Counted from the first letter of the stretch, positions 38,973-48,436 are shown. The stretch is DNA of 64,000 nucleotides from Methylobacterium radiotolerans JCM 2831 (GCF_000019725.1 NC_010505.1:5440001-5504000), one strand, 5' to 3'. Program-made: numbers and translations. The notes: a model not told the origin generated them from the letters alone.

Positions 38973-40358
38973 ATGGATCACGCCACGGATCACGCCACGG
39001 ATCACGCCATGTCGAACGAGAGCCGCCACGCCGCCCGCCACACGCCGACCGTGACCGCCATGCGTGTCGTGCCGGTGGCCGGCCACGACAGCATGCTCCT
39101 CAACCTCTCGGGCGCGCACGGGCCGTACTTCACCCGCAACCTCGTGATCCTGACCGACTCCACCGGCGCCACCGGCCTCGGCGAGGTCCCCGGCGGCGAG
39201 GGCATCCGCAGAACCCTGGAGGATGCCCGGGACCTCGTGATCGGGCGGCCGCTCGGCGCCTGGAACGCGGTGCTCAACGCCATGCGGACCCGCTTCGCCG
39301 ACCGCGACGCGGGCGGCCGCGGCCTCCAGACCTTCGACCTGCGCATCACCATCCACGCGGTGACGGCGGTCGAGTCCGCCTTCCTCGACCTGCTCGGCCA
39401 GTACCTCGACGTGCCGGTGGCCGCGCTCCTGGGCGAGGGCCAGCAGCGCGACGCGGTCGAGATGCTGGGCTACCTGTTCTACGTCGGCGACCGCACCCGC
39501 ACGGATCTCGGCTACCGGGCGCCGAGCGCCCGCGACGGCTGGTTCCGCCTGCGCGACGAGGAGGCGCTGACCCCCGAGGCCGTGGCCCGGCTCGCCGGGG
39601 CCGCCTACGACCAGTACGGCTTCAACGACTTCAAGCTGAAGGGCGGCGTGCTGCGCGGCGAGGACGAGATCGCCGCCGTCACCGCGATCCACGAGCGGTT
39701 CCCCAAGGCCCGCGTGACGCTCGACCCGAACGGCGCGTGGTCCCTCGACGAGGCGATCCGCCTCTGCAAGGGCCAGGGCCACGTCCTGGCCTACGCGGAG
39801 GATCCCTGCGGCGCCGAGGGCGGGTTCTCGGGCCGCGAGATCATGGCCGAGTTCCGCCGCGCCACCGGCCTGCCCACCGCGACCAACATGATCGCCACCG
39901 ACTGGCGGCAGATGAACCACGCGATCCAGCTCGGCGCCGTCGACATCCCGCTGGCGGACCCGCACTTCTGGACGCTCGCCGGCTCGGTCCGGGTGGCCCA
40001 GCTGTGCCGGGACCACGGCCTGACCTGGGGCTCGCACTCGAACAACCACTTCGACGTGTCGCTCGCGATGTTCACCCACGTGGCCGCGGCGGCGCCGGGC
40101 AACGTCACGGCGATCGACACCCACTGGATCTGGCAGGACGGCGAGCGCCTGACCAAGGAGCCTCTGGCGATCCGCGGCGGCCTCGTGCGGGTGCCGGAGC
40201 GGCCGGGCCTCGGCATCGAGCTCGACATGGCGGCGGTGGAGGCCGCCCACGCCCTCTACCGCGACCACGGCCTCGGCGCCCGCGACGACGCGGCCGCCAT
40301 GCAGTTCCTGATCCCCGGCTGGACCTTCGACAACAAGAAGCCCTGCCTGGTCCGCTGA
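38973..40358 (+). CDS. gudD: Glucarate dehydratase
   Basis: 461 residues, enolase superfamily. It dehydrates D-glucarate to 5-keto-4-deoxyglucarate, the substrate of KdgD. The general-base lysine lies in [11 protein letters not shown], metal ligands in TLDPNGAW and YAEDPCG, and the second base in GSHSNNHFD. The N-terminus carries a short [12 protein letters not shown] extension made by a DNA tandem repeat; the strong GAGGAGGACG site supports the start at 38973 rather than 39009. The dehydrogenase completing the pathway to 2-oxoglutarate is not in the window. Confidence 0.94.
   Translation: MDHATDHATDHAMSNESRHAARHTPTVTAMRVVPVAGHDSMLLNLSGAHGPYFTRNLVILTDSTGATGLGEVPGGEGIRRTLEDARDLVIGRPLGAWNAVLNAMRTRFADRDAGGRGLQTFDLRITIHAVTAVESAFLDLLGQYLDVPVAALLGEGQQRDAVEMLGYLFYVGDRTRTDLGYRAPSARDGWFRLRDEEALTPEAVARLAGAAYDQYGFNDFKLKGGVLRGEDEIAAVTAIHERFPKARVTLDPNGAWSLDEAIRLCKGQGHVLAYAEDPCGAEGGFSGREIMAEFRRATGLPTATNMIATDWRQMNHAIQLGAVDIPLADPHFWTLAGSVRVAQLCRDHGLTWGSHSNNHFDVSLAMFTHVAAAAPGNVTAIDTHWIWQDGERLTKEPLAIRGGLVRVPERPGLGIELDMAAVEAAHALYRDHGLGARDDAAAMQFLIPGWTFDNKKPCLVR
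38976..39008 (+). repeat. 12-base tandem repeat at the gudD 5' end
   Basis: GATCACGCCACG occurs twice exactly, followed by a 9-base third copy. It encodes [11 protein letters not shown] in frame. The unit length keeps the frame, so copy-number changes would only alter the N-terminal extension. Confidence 0.9.
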
Positions 40359-40380
40359 GGACCGGCCCGGGCCCGCGCCG

Positions 40381-41922
40381 TCAGACGCGCGAGCTCGGGC
40401 GGTAGAACGGCTCGTGCCGCGACGGGTCGATGTAGTCGGCGTAGAAGCGCCGCGCGTGGGGGAGCAGCGCCTTCGAGAGCTGGCGCCGCTCGACCTCGTC
40501 GTCCGAGAGCGCCCGCGACAGGTCGTCGTGGAGCGCCTTCAGGGCGGCGTCGCGGTCGACCCGCGTGAACCGCCCGTCCGCGTAGAGCACCTCGCCCTCG
40601 CATAGCACCGCGGTGACGCCGCCGGTCTTGGCCCGCTGGATCACCGCGTCGAGGAGCGGCGTCTCCGGGTCGAGATACGGGTAGGCGATCTGGTCCCAGT
40701 CGATCAGGACGAGGTCGGCGCCCTTGCCGACCTCGATCGTGCCGAGGCCGTCGCCGTAGGGGGTGGTGCGGGCGCCGCCGACGGTCGCCATCCGAAGCAC
40801 CTGCGCCATGCTCGGCACCTCGGCCTCGTCCATGCCGGGCACCCGGTGGGCGCGCAGCACGAGGCGCATCTCCTGGAGCATGTCGCGGTCGTCGTTGATG
40901 CCGGCCTCGTCGAGGCCGATCGCCGTGTTGATGCCCTTCGCCTCGAACCGGTTGAGCGCCGCCACGCCGGAGCGCAGCCGGAAGTTCGACGAGCAATTGT
41001 GGCAGATGCAGGTGCCGGTCGCCGCCACCCGCTCGATGTCGGATTCGTTGAGCCAGACGCCGTGGCCGAGCGTCAGGCGCGGACCGAGCATCCCGAACCG
41101 GTCGAGGTACTCGAGGGCGGTACCGCCGCCGCGCTTCTCCGCGTAGGCCTTCTGGTAGGCGGTCTCGACGAGATGCATGTGCATCGGCACGTCGTAGGAT
41201 TCGGACAGTCCGGCGAGCCCTTCGAGGGCCGCGTCGGAGCACCAGTGCAGGTTGGCGGGCGCCAGCTGGATCTTGGCGCGCGAGGCCCCCTCCTGGCCGG
41301 CATGCAGGCTGCGGAAGAGCGAGAAATTGTCCTCCAGGGACATCTGGAAGCGCTCGAACCAGCGCTTCATCGGGTCCTGCAGCGGCGCCGGCAGGCTCGC
41401 CACGAAATCCATGTCGGCCTGGTAGACGAGACGGTTCTGGTCGCGGACCGCGAAGCAGTACGAGACCCGCATGCCGATGTCGCGATAGGCGCGCAGCACC
41501 TCGTTGGAGCGCGCCTCGACCTCCTCCAGGCTGCCCGGCATCCAGCCGTGGATGTGCTGGACCGTGGTGATCCCGGAGCCGACCATCTCGAAGGCCGAGT
41601 AGAGGGTGTCGAGGTAGAGGTTCAGGTTGCGCGCCACCATGCGGGTGACGAACCACAGCTCCAGGGGCATGTCGGGTGAGCCGAGCTGCACCGGCGTCAG
41701 GCCGACATGGTGGTGGCCGTTGACGAAGCCCGGCAGCAGGATCTCGCGGCCGGAGCCGATCACCGGGGCGTCGGGGTAGCGGGCGTGCAGGTCCGCGTAG
41801 GTGCCGACCGCCGCGATGACCCCGTCCTTCTGAAGGACCGCGCCGTCGGCGATCTCCTCCCAGCGATCGTGGTCGAGGGTACGGGTGATCATCCGCCGGC
41901 TGCGGATCAGCGATGTGGCCAT
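40381..41922 (-). CDS. TRZ/ATZ-type amidohydrolase
   Basis: 513 residues of the amidohydrolase superfamily, subgroup of chlorohydrolases and deaminases. Metal ligands are in FVNGHHHVGL, a His in PMHMHLVET, and TLGHGVW, with the Asp in IGLDEAG. Such enzymes remove amino or chloro groups from purine, pyrimidine or triazine-like rings. It is the last gene of the minus-strand run with an ABC importer, so the imported compound is probably its substrate. The upstream sequence lacks a clear ribosome site. Confidence 0.87.
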   Translation of the reverse strand: MATSLIRSRRMITRTLDHDRWEEIADGAVLQKDGVIAAVGTYADLHARYPDAPVIGSGREILLPGFVNGHHHVGLTPVQLGSPDMPLELWFVTRMVARNLNLYLDTLYSAFEMVGSGITTVQHIHGWMPGSLEEVEARSNEVLRAYRDIGMRVSYCFAVRDQNRLVYQADMDFVASLPAPLQDPMKRWFERFQMSLEDNFSLFRSLHAGQEGASRAKIQLAPANLHWCSDAALEGLAGLSESYDVPMHMHLVETAYQKAYAEKRGGGTALEYLDRFGMLGPRLTLGHGVWLNESDIERVAATGTCICHNCSSNFRLRSGVAALNRFEAKGINTAIGLDEAGINDDRDMLQEMRLVLRAHRVPGMDEAEVPSMAQVLRMATVGGARTTPYGDGLGTIEVGKGADLVLIDWDQIAYPYLDPETPLLDAVIQRAKTGGVTAVLCEGEVLYADGRFTRVDRDAALKALHDDLSRALSDDEVERRQLSKALLPHARRFYADYIDPSRHEPFYRPSSRV

Positions 41923-41948
41923 GGTCGTGTCCGTGTTGGGGGAGGGGG

Positions 41949-42755
41949 TCAGACGAGCGCTTCCTGCTCGGCGAAGGCCCGGTCGACCTCGTCGCGCAGC
42001 AGCTCGGTGAGGTGACGCCGCAGCGCCTCGGCCTCGGGCGAGAACGGGTCGCGCGGGCGGGCGAGGTCGTTGCGGACGATCGTCTTGATCCGGCCGGGGC
42101 GGGCGGTGAACACCACCACGCGGTCGGCGAGCGCCACCGCCTCGTCGATGTGGTGGGTCACGAACAGCACCGAGGCGCCGCTGTCGCGCCAGACGTCGAG
42201 CAGGAAGTCCTGCATCTTCTGGCGGGTCTGGACGTCGAGCGCCGCGAAGGGCTCGTCCATCAGCAGCACCTTCGGGCGCATGGCCAGCGCCCGCGCCACG
42301 GCCACCCGCTGGCGCATGCCGCCGGACAGCTCGTCCGGCCGCTTGTCGAAGGCCTCGGCCAGGCCGACGCGCTGGAGCGCCGCCCGGGCGACGCTCCGGC
42401 GCTCGGCCTCCGGCACGCCCTTCAGCGACAGGCCGAAGCTGACGTTCTGCCAGACGCTGAGCCAGGGCAGCAGCGAGGTCTCTTGGAAGATCAGGCTGCG
42501 CTCCGGCGACGGGCCGGTGACCGGTTCGCCGAAGGCCAGGAGCTCGCCCCCGGAGGCGGGTTCGAGCCCGGCGATCAGGTAGAGCAGCGTGCTCTTCCCG
42601 CAGCCCGAGGGTCCGAGGAACACCACGAACTCGCCGGGCCGCACGGTGAGGTCGATGTCGCGCAGGGCCTCGTGGGCGCGGGCGGTGCCGGCCGCCCAGA
42701 CCTTGGCGACGCCGCGGCAGGAGACGGCGTCCTGGGATGCGGGATCAGAGGCCAA
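41949..42755 (-). CDS. ABC transporter ATPase, nitrate/taurine/pyrimidine type
   Basis: 268 residues. Walker A GPSGCGKST, the Q-loop IFQETSLLPWL, signature LSGGMRQRV, and Walker B VLLMDEPFAALD are all present. It energises the SsuC/TauC-like permease whose gene it overlaps by 11 bases. The start is a TTG at 42755, the only in-frame start that keeps the full domain; no good ribosome site is visible, so translational coupling is likely. Confidence 0.9.
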   Translation of the reverse strand: MASDPASQDAVSCRGVAKVWAAGTARAHEALRDIDLTVRPGEFVVFLGPSGCGKSTLLYLIAGLEPASGGELLAFGEPVTGPSPERSLIFQETSLLPWLSVWQNVSFGLSLKGVPEAERRSVARAALQRVGLAEAFDKRPDELSGGMRQRVAVARALAMRPKVLLMDEPFAALDVQTRQKMQDFLLDVWRDSGASVLFVTHHIDEAVALADRVVVFTARPGRIKTIVRNDLARPRDPFSPEAEALRRHLTELLRDEVDRAFAEQEALV

Positions 42756-43671
42756 GGGAGGACCCCGCGTCGCGCGGCAGCCAGTACAGCAGCCGCCGCT
42801 GGACCAGCCGGAACAGCAGGTCGAAGGCGAAGCCGAGCAGGCCGATCAGCGTGATGGTGAAAAAGACGAGCGACGGGTTGAAGGTGTTGCGCGCCAGCAT
42901 GATCACCTGGCCGAGCCCGTAGCCGACGCCCGTCGCCTCGGCGACGAGCACCACCATCCAGGCGCCGAACAGGTTGAGGCGCAGCACCGCGAGCAGGCCC
43001 GGCAGGATCGCCGGCACGATCACCCGGGCGTAGATCTGGCGCTTCGTCGCCCCCATGGTCCGGGCGACGTTGATGTAGTTCCGGTTGACCCCGTCGATCT
43101 GCTGGATGGTCGAGAGCACCATCGTGAAGAACAGGGCGATGAACACCATGAAGATCGCCGGGGCGTTGCCGATCCCGAACATGAAGATCGCCACCGGCAG
43201 CCACGCGATCGGCGAGACCGGCGCCAGGAGCGTGATGGTCGGCAGGGTCAGACGCTCGAACAGCTTGAAGTAGCGGATCCCGACGCCGACCAGGATCGAC
43301 AGGGAGGCCGCCAGGGCGAGGCCCGCCAGCACGCGGCCGGTAGAGGCGAGCACCGTGATCAGCACCGCCATGGCGGGGCTCGGGCCGGTATTCATCCCGG
43401 TGCCGATCTGCCAGCGCTGCGCGGTGTTGAAGAAGCGCGCCTGCTCGGCGAGGTTGCCGAGGAAGATGTGCGGCGGCGGCAGGAGCTTGGCGTCGGCGAT
43501 GCCGAGCGCCCAGAGCAGCTCCCAGAGACCGGCGAAGCAGCCGACCGAGACCAGCATCCAGCCGGTCCGCTGCAGGAGCGGGACGAGCCCGTCGGGCAGC
43601 GCGAGGCGCTGACCGAACGGGAGGCGCGGCCGGACGTGCGGGACGGCGGCGCGGGCGAGATCGACGGCCAT
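42745..43671 (-). CDS. ABC transporter permease, SsuC/TauC type
   Basis: 308 residues with about six helices and the BPD_transp_1 coupling loop (TMGATKRQIYARVIVPAILP region). It starts 4 bases after the binding-protein stop, a coupled arrangement. The N-terminal about 60 residues are longer than in many SsuC proteins. The transporter belongs to the class for sulfonates, nitrate and pyrimidine precursors. Confidence 0.9.
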   Translation of the reverse strand: MAVDLARAAVPHVRPRLPFGQRLALPDGLVPLLQRTGWMLVSVGCFAGLWELLWALGIADAKLLPPPHIFLGNLAEQARFFNTAQRWQIGTGMNTGPSPAMAVLITVLASTGRVLAGLALAASLSILVGVGIRYFKLFERLTLPTITLLAPVSPIAWLPVAIFMFGIGNAPAIFMVFIALFFTMVLSTIQQIDGVNRNYINVARTMGATKRQIYARVIVPAILPGLLAVLRLNLFGAWMVVLVAEATGVGYGLGQVIMLARNTFNPSLVFFTITLIGLLGFAFDLLFRLVQRRLLYWLPRDAGSSLGL

Positions 43672-43675
43672 CCGC

Positions 43676-44728
43676 TCAGGCCGACTTCAGCTTGAGCTTG
43701 CCGTAGAGGTCCGGGTTCTCGGCGATGACCTGCTCCAGCAGGGTCCAGTCGATCGCGTCGCGGCCGGGCTTCTTCTTGATGTAGCCCATCTCGGCCACGG
43801 AATCGGTCCGGTCGAGGATGAACTGCGTCTGGTTGCGGGCGTCCACCACCGAGGGCTGCCGGCCCATGGCGAGCTGGGCGTTGCTCATCGAGGTCTTGTA
43901 GTAGGAGCCGACGAGCTTGTTCAGGGCGGCCTGGGGGTCGCCCTCGGCCATGGCCTGGGCCTTCATCATGCCCTTGATCAGGGCCTTCACGGCGGCCGGG
44001 TTCTTGGCGATCAGCTCGTTGCGCACGGCCAGCACGCAGTCGGTGTAGCCCTTGCCGTAGATGTCGGTGCCGTCGGAGAGCTTCACCGCGCCCTTCACGT
44101 CGGTGAGCAGCGCGGTGCCGTAGGGCTCGATCGTCGAGATGATGTCCAGCGCCCCGGCGCGGAACGCCTCCACGGCCTCCGGGGTCGAGCCCATGTAGCG
44201 GACCGTGATGTCCTTGAAGGCGACGCCGTTCTTCTTCAGCCAGTCGTAGGGCAGGACCTCCAGCGTATCGAGCTGGAAGGTGCCGAGCGTCTTGCCCTTG
44301 AGCTTCTCGGGGCTGTCGAGGCCCGGCTGGGCCACGAGCACGCAGCCCTCGATGCCGCCGCCCGCCACGATCTTCACCGGGGCGCCGGCGTCGTAGAGCG
44401 CCATGAAGCTCGTGTAGGGCATCACGCCGGCATCGACCTGGCCCATCCCGAGGAAGGTGACCTGATCCGAGAAGGTCGGCGTGTTGACGAAGTCGATGGT
44501 GAGCCCGTCATCCTTGGCGAGCTGCATCGCCTCGGCCAGGAAGAAGTTCAGGTTGCAGAAGCCTGTGCCGTGGGTCGCCCGGATGCCGGTGGCCGCCGCG
44601 GCCGGGCTCGTCAGTCCCGGGCCCACCGCCAGGGTCAGCGCGGCGGCGGTCCCGCCGAGGAAGCGCCTGCGGCTGGGCTTGAACCGCGTGAAATCCGGGA
44701 CGCGATAATCGCCGTGACGGTCGCACAT
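43676..44728 (-). CDS. ABC transporter substrate-binding protein (NMT1/SsuA type)
   Basis: 350 residues. A twin-arginine signal SRRRFLGGTAAALTLAVG precedes the mature periplasmic protein. The NMT1-like fold is recognisable in GTGFCNLNFFLAEAMQLAKDDGL and GQVDAGVMPYTSFMALYDAG. It delivers the ligand to the permease and heads the four-gene operon ending in the amidohydrolase. GAGGAGAG precedes the ATG. A nitrogen-heterocycle ligand is inferred from context only. Confidence 0.9.
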   Translation of the reverse strand: MCDRHGDYRVPDFTRFKPSRRRFLGGTAAALTLAVGPGLTSPAAAATGIRATHGTGFCNLNFFLAEAMQLAKDDGLTIDFVNTPTFSDQVTFLGMGQVDAGVMPYTSFMALYDAGAPVKIVAGGGIEGCVLVAQPGLDSPEKLKGKTLGTFQLDTLEVLPYDWLKKNGVAFKDITVRYMGSTPEAVEAFRAGALDIISTIEPYGTALLTDVKGAVKLSDGTDIYGKGYTDCVLAVRNELIAKNPAAVKALIKGMMKAQAMAEGDPQAALNKLVGSYYKTSMSNAQLAMGRQPSVVDARNQTQFILDRTDSVAEMGYIKKKPGRDAIDWTLLEQVIAENPDLYGKLKLKSA

Positions 44729-45160
44729 ATCGACTCTCCTCAGAGGGCGGATCGCGCGATCCGCCGGACGGCGCGTGCCGGTGCCGAATCGGAGGGATCG
44801 GAGCTCGGGACAGGCTCAAGGCAGTCGCGGAGATCCGGTCGCCCGGCACCTCACCACATCGACGGCACGCCAACCTCTAGCCGCCGCCGGGGCGACGCTG
44901 CGCTGGTGAATACGAACCAAGAAGCGTGCCAGATGCGGGGATCGGCGCCGTCGAAGAGCCGCACCGCCGTCCTCGCGAGCGGCGCGAAGCGATCCAGCAG
45001 CGCCACGCCTCCGGACGTCGCGCTGCCGTGGCTCACTTCGTTGCGCTCGTGATGACGGACACCGTCGGCGCGCCGGGTCTCGACCGGTCCGCCGCCCGCG
45101 AAAGCGGCTGAGTGCCGCCGGCGTATTCAGCCGGGCTCCTCGGACAGTGCCGGACCGGCC
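44729..45160. other. Intergenic region without a recognisable gene
   Basis: 432 bases. Short open frames exist on both strands but show no family signature or good ribosome site. The promoter of the ABC operon should lie at its left end. Confidence 0.5.
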
Positions 45161-45706
45161 TCAGCCGCGCGCGGAGCGCTCGGCCCATTCCCGGCGCAGG
45201 ACGGCGTACTGCATCGTGTTCTCGAAGATCGGGTTGCCCCGGTCGTCGTCCACGAAGGAGATGAACTCGCGGAACAGACCCTCGGAGCGCATCCCCAGCG
45301 CCTCGCACAGGCGGCGCGAGGCGGCGTTGTCCTCCTCGACATAGGCGTAGAGCCGCCGCGCCCGCCGCTCGGAGAACAGGTGTCCGAACAGGGCGGTCGC
45401 GGCCTCGCGGGCGTAGCCCGCGCCGCCGTACGCGGCGTTGAAGTTCCAGCCGACCGAGAAGGTGTCGGGCGGTTCCGGGAGGCAGAACAGGTCGCCGATC
45501 AGCCGGTCGGACGCGGCCAGGCACACGGCCACGTGCTCGTCGTCGCGGCCGCGCCGCTCGGCCTCCGCCTGCGCGTCCGCCGGCGTGTCGAGGCGGCCGC
45601 TCAGGAAGCAGCGCGCCCGCGGCCGGTGCAGGTAGGCGAACAGGTCGGCGGCGTCGTCCGGCCTGAAGCGCCGCAGGATCAGGCGGTCGGTCCGGATGGC
45701 GATCAT
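45161..45706 (-). CDS. GNAT-family N-acetyltransferase (RimJ/RimL-like)
   Basis: 181 residues. The start IRTDRLILRRFRPDDAADLFAYL is the classic Acetyltransf_3 opening; the acetyl-CoA region is YGGAGYAREAATALFGHLF and the end motif EEDNAASRRLCEALGMRSEG. Substrate unknown (protein N-terminus or small molecule). It follows the NAD-kinase-like gene by 22 bases on the same strand and is probably the last gene of the NrtR-headed operon. Confidence 0.85.
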   Translation of the reverse strand: MIAIRTDRLILRRFRPDDAADLFAYLHRPRARCFLSGRLDTPADAQAEAERRGRDDEHVAVCLAASDRLIGDLFCLPEPPDTFSVGWNFNAAYGGAGYAREAATALFGHLFSERRARRLYAYVEEDNAASRRLCEALGMRSEGLFREFISFVDDDRGNPIFENTMQYAVLRREWAERSARG

Positions 45707-45728
45707 GGGGCTCCCGGTCGGGGCCGCG

Positions 45729-46622
45729 CTACGCGGCCACGAGGTTGAAGGTGCGGTCGGCCGGCGCGAGGCTCACCCGCCGCCCCCAGTCGAAGGCGAC
45801 GAAATCCTGCTCGATCCCGTCCGAGAACACCACGCCGCCCTCGTTCATCCGCGACACCACGGTGAGGGGCGACCCGGCGAACTTGCCGCCGCGCAGGTCG
45901 GTGCCGGTGGCGACGCTCGGGAACGGCTCGCGCACCCAGTAGCCGAACGCCGCCTCCTCGATGCCGACCTCCACGGTGAGGTGCGTGGCCTCGCTGATCG
46001 AGCGCGCCCAGCCGGTCAGGCCGGTGCCCGAGGCCACGATCAGGCCGCTCGACGAGTGGTCCTCCGCCCGCGCCCCGTCGTCGATCCGGTACCGCGCCGA
46101 TTGGTGGCTGCGGTGGCCGACGAAGATCTCGTTCAGGGCGAGCAGCCGCTCGCCGCCGTCGAAGGTCGCCTGCACCATGGTGCGCCGCTGGAGGGGCGCG
46201 GCGCCGGCGGCGCTGGCGGGCAGGAGCGCGCGCAGGGCCTCGACCCGCGCCCGGGCCAGCACGCCGTCGTAGAGGTCGGGGGCCGGGTTGACGCCGACCA
46301 CCGGCTGCCCGTCGAGGTACTTGGCGACGTTGGCCACGAGCCCGTCCTGCCCCACCGCCACGACCACGTCCTCGGGGGCGAACAGGAAGCGGTCGAGGTC
46401 GGGGCGCCGCACCAGGGCCTGCCGCCAGTCCAGGGGCACGCAGGCCCGGGCCTCGGCGAGCACGGCCTGGAACTGGGCGTGGCGCGCCTCGACCTCGGCG
46501 AGCGTCTGGTCCCGGCTCTCCAGGAAGAACCGGACTTGGCCGCGGGTCGCGTGCCGGGCGATGAGCAGCTCGTAATCCGTGTCGCGGATCACGAAGACCG
46601 CGCGGGGGGTGATGGCCGGCAC
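45729..46622 (-). CDS. NAD-kinase-fold protein
   Basis: 297 residues. The NAD kinase nucleotide loop appears as VVAVGQDGLVANVAKYL, a variant of GGDGTxL, followed by VVGVNPAPDLYDGVL. The C-terminal part has SSSGLIVASGTGLTGWARS, like the NAD-binding loop of NAD kinases. It may phosphorylate NAD or a related lipid or nucleoside. The start is GTG at 46622; GAGGAGG lies over the stop of the SPFH gene, so the two are translationally coupled. It is distinct from housekeeping NadK by its N-terminal ~90 residues. Confidence 0.78.
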   Translation of the reverse strand: MPAITPRAVFVIRDTDYELLIARHATRGQVRFFLESRDQTLAEVEARHAQFQAVLAEARACVPLDWRQALVRRPDLDRFLFAPEDVVVAVGQDGLVANVAKYLDGQPVVGVNPAPDLYDGVLARARVEALRALLPASAAGAAPLQRRTMVQATFDGGERLLALNEIFVGHRSHQSARYRIDDGARAEDHSSSGLIVASGTGLTGWARSISEATHLTVEVGIEEAAFGYWVREPFPSVATGTDLRGGKFAGSPLTVVSRMNEGGVVFSDGIEQDFVAFDWGRRVSLAPADRTFNLVAA

Positions 46623-46633
46623 GGCGGGCCTCC

Positions 46634-47620
46634 TCAGCGCGGCGCGAGCCGCGCGGGAAGCGCGCCCCGGAACTCGCCGAGGACCGCCGCCAGCAGGTCG
46701 GGCGTGACGTTGACGTGCTCGATGGTCTCCAGCTTGCCGGCGAGCTCCCGGGCCGCCAGCCCGAGCAGCACGGCGGGCGGCATGTCGCGGTAGACGGCGG
46801 CGCGGCGCTGCTCCGCCTCGGCCCGGGCCCCCTCAACGAGTCGGATCCGCTCGGCCTCCGCGGCCGCCTCCAGGCCCCGCGCCTCCGCGACGCCGGCGGC
46901 GCGGTCGCGGGCGTTCTCGGCTTCCTGCGCGATCAGCACGGTCTCGCGCCGGGCCAGCTCGGTCTTGGTCGCGAGCTCGTTCTCCGCGATGGCGCGCTCC
47001 TTCTCGACCGCGAGGGCGCGCCGGGCGAAGGTCGCCTCGTCGGCCTTCTGCTGCAGGGCCTCGAAGGTCGGCGTCTGCAGGGCGCGCTCCAGCTCGCTGG
47101 TCGGCGCGAGGTTGGTGAGCCGCACCGACACCGCCGCGACGCCGATCTCGGCCAGCGCCGGGGCGGCGACCAGCACCCGCTCCAGCACGGCGCGCAGCGG
47201 CTCCGGCCCGGCGTCGAGGAGGGCGCCGATCGGGCTCGCGCCGAGATACTGCAGCACCGCCTGGCCAGCGATGCCGCCGAGGCGGGCCTCGATCCGCTCG
47301 ATCGGCTCGCCCTGCAGGCGCCCGGTGCGGAGGTCGATCGAGAAGTCGACCCGGCTCGCCAGCAGCTCCGGATCGACGACGTGCCAGCCGATCGTCCCCT
47401 GGACCACGACGGTCTGGAAGTCCCGGCTCCGGCCGCGGACGAACAGGGTCATCTCGCGATCGTCGACCGGCACCTCGCTGATGCTGGCGGTCTCGGGCCG
47501 GAACCAGAAGACCAGACCCCGCCCGCTCTGCCGGACCCGGCCGTTGCGGAAGCGGATGATGTGGCTGCTCGCCTCGCTGCGGAGCTGGGCAATCACACCG
47601 ATGTTGCGGACCGTGGCCAT
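46634..47620 (-). CDS. SPFH (band 7) domain protein
   Basis: 328 residues. The SPFH domain (about 20-190) reads GLVFWFRPETASISEVPVDDREM and is followed by an alanine/glutamate-rich coiled coil (about 195-275: EKERAIAENELATKTELARR). There is no clear N-terminal membrane helix, so membrane attachment would be peripheral. Such proteins form ring-like scaffolds. GAGGAGACC precedes the ATG at 47620. It sits between the NrtR-like and NAD-kinase-like genes. Confidence 0.82.
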   Translation of the reverse strand: MATVRNIGVIAQLRSEASSHIIRFRNGRVRQSGRGLVFWFRPETASISEVPVDDREMTLFVRGRSRDFQTVVVQGTIGWHVVDPELLASRVDFSIDLRTGRLQGEPIERIEARLGGIAGQAVLQYLGASPIGALLDAGPEPLRAVLERVLVAAPALAEIGVAAVSVRLTNLAPTSELERALQTPTFEALQQKADEATFARRALAVEKERAIAENELATKTELARRETVLIAQEAENARDRAAGVAEARGLEAAAEAERIRLVEGARAEAEQRRAAVYRDMPPAVLLGLAARELAGKLETIEHVNVTPDLLAAVLGEFRGALPARLAPR

Positions 47621-47693
47621 GATGGTCTCCTCGAAGCGCTCTCCGCCGGAGTGGGTACCGGTTCGGCTCGAGAGAGCGCGTTGAAACAAAGCC

Positions 47694-48425
47694 TCAGAAC
47701 TGACCCGAGCTGTCGAAGCGGAAGAGTTCGGCGGGGCGGAACGCCGTCCCGGCCTCGCGGGCGCCCGTCGGCGCGATCCAGCCCCGGTCGCGCATGCGGC
47801 GGCGGAAGGCGGATTTGTTGAGGGGCGCGCCGCGGATCGCCGCGTGCACGTCCTGGAGCTGGCGGAGGGTGAAGTGCTCCGGGAGCAGCGCGAAGCCGAC
47901 ATCCGTGTAGTCGAGCTTGCCGCGCAGCCGCTTCACGGCGAGCGCGAGGATGTCGGCGTGGTCGAAGGCGAGGGCGAGGGGGCCGCCGTTCTCCGACTCG
48001 GCCGAGACCGGGCCGCCGGCCTCGCCCGCCCAGGGCACGACCAGTGCCGCCGCCGTCAGCGCGGCGCCGCCCGCCAGGGCCTCGGTGAAGGCGGCCTCCG
48101 GCAGCAGCGCTAAATAGGCGACCGAGACGATGCGCATCCGCGGATCCCGGTCCACCGCGCCGAAGCTGTAGAGCTGCTCGAGCCGCGCCCGCCTGATCCC
48201 GGCCTTCTCGCGCAGGACGCGCTCCGCGGCGGCGTCGAGGGTCTCGGCGATGTCCACGAACCCGCCCGGCAGCGCCCAGAGGCCGGCCTGAGGCTGCCGG
48301 CTCCGCCGCAGGAGGAGGGCGGCGAGCCGCCCCGCCCGGATCCCCAGCAGGACGAGGTCGACCGCCAGGGCGGGCCGCTCGTAGGCCTCAGGGTCGTAGC
48401 CTGCCAGGAACTCGGGTTCGGTCAT
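47694..48425 (-). CDS. NrtR-like NUDIX / winged-helix regulator
   Basis: 243 residues. An N-terminal NUDIX-fold domain (about 15-150) has GLWALPGGFVDIAETLDAAAERVLREKAGI; compared with the active Nudix box GxxxExxxxxAxRELxEExG it has Lys for one Glu (REKAG), as in catalytically dead NrtR sensors. The C-terminal winged helix (about 165-240) has FTLRQLQDVHAAI. NrtR proteins sense ADP-ribose or NAD-derived ligands. The start is put at 48425 because the alternative at 48452 would bury the palindromic operator inside the gene. Confidence 0.82.
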   Translation of the reverse strand: MTEPEFLAGYDPEAYERPALAVDLVLLGIRAGRLAALLLRRSRQPQAGLWALPGGFVDIAETLDAAAERVLREKAGIRRARLEQLYSFGAVDRDPRMRIVSVAYLALLPEAAFTEALAGGAALTAAALVVPWAGEAGGPVSAESENGGPLALAFDHADILALAVKRLRGKLDYTDVGFALLPEHFTLRQLQDVHAAIRGAPLNKSAFRRRMRDRGWIAPTGAREAGTAFRPAELFRFDSSGQF

Positions 48426-48436
48426 CGGTCGATTTC

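Noticed and set aside
44851..45036. Small minus-strand frame between the ABC operon and the GNAT gene
   Set aside because: No ribosome site, no motif and no composition different from chance frames in the same gap.
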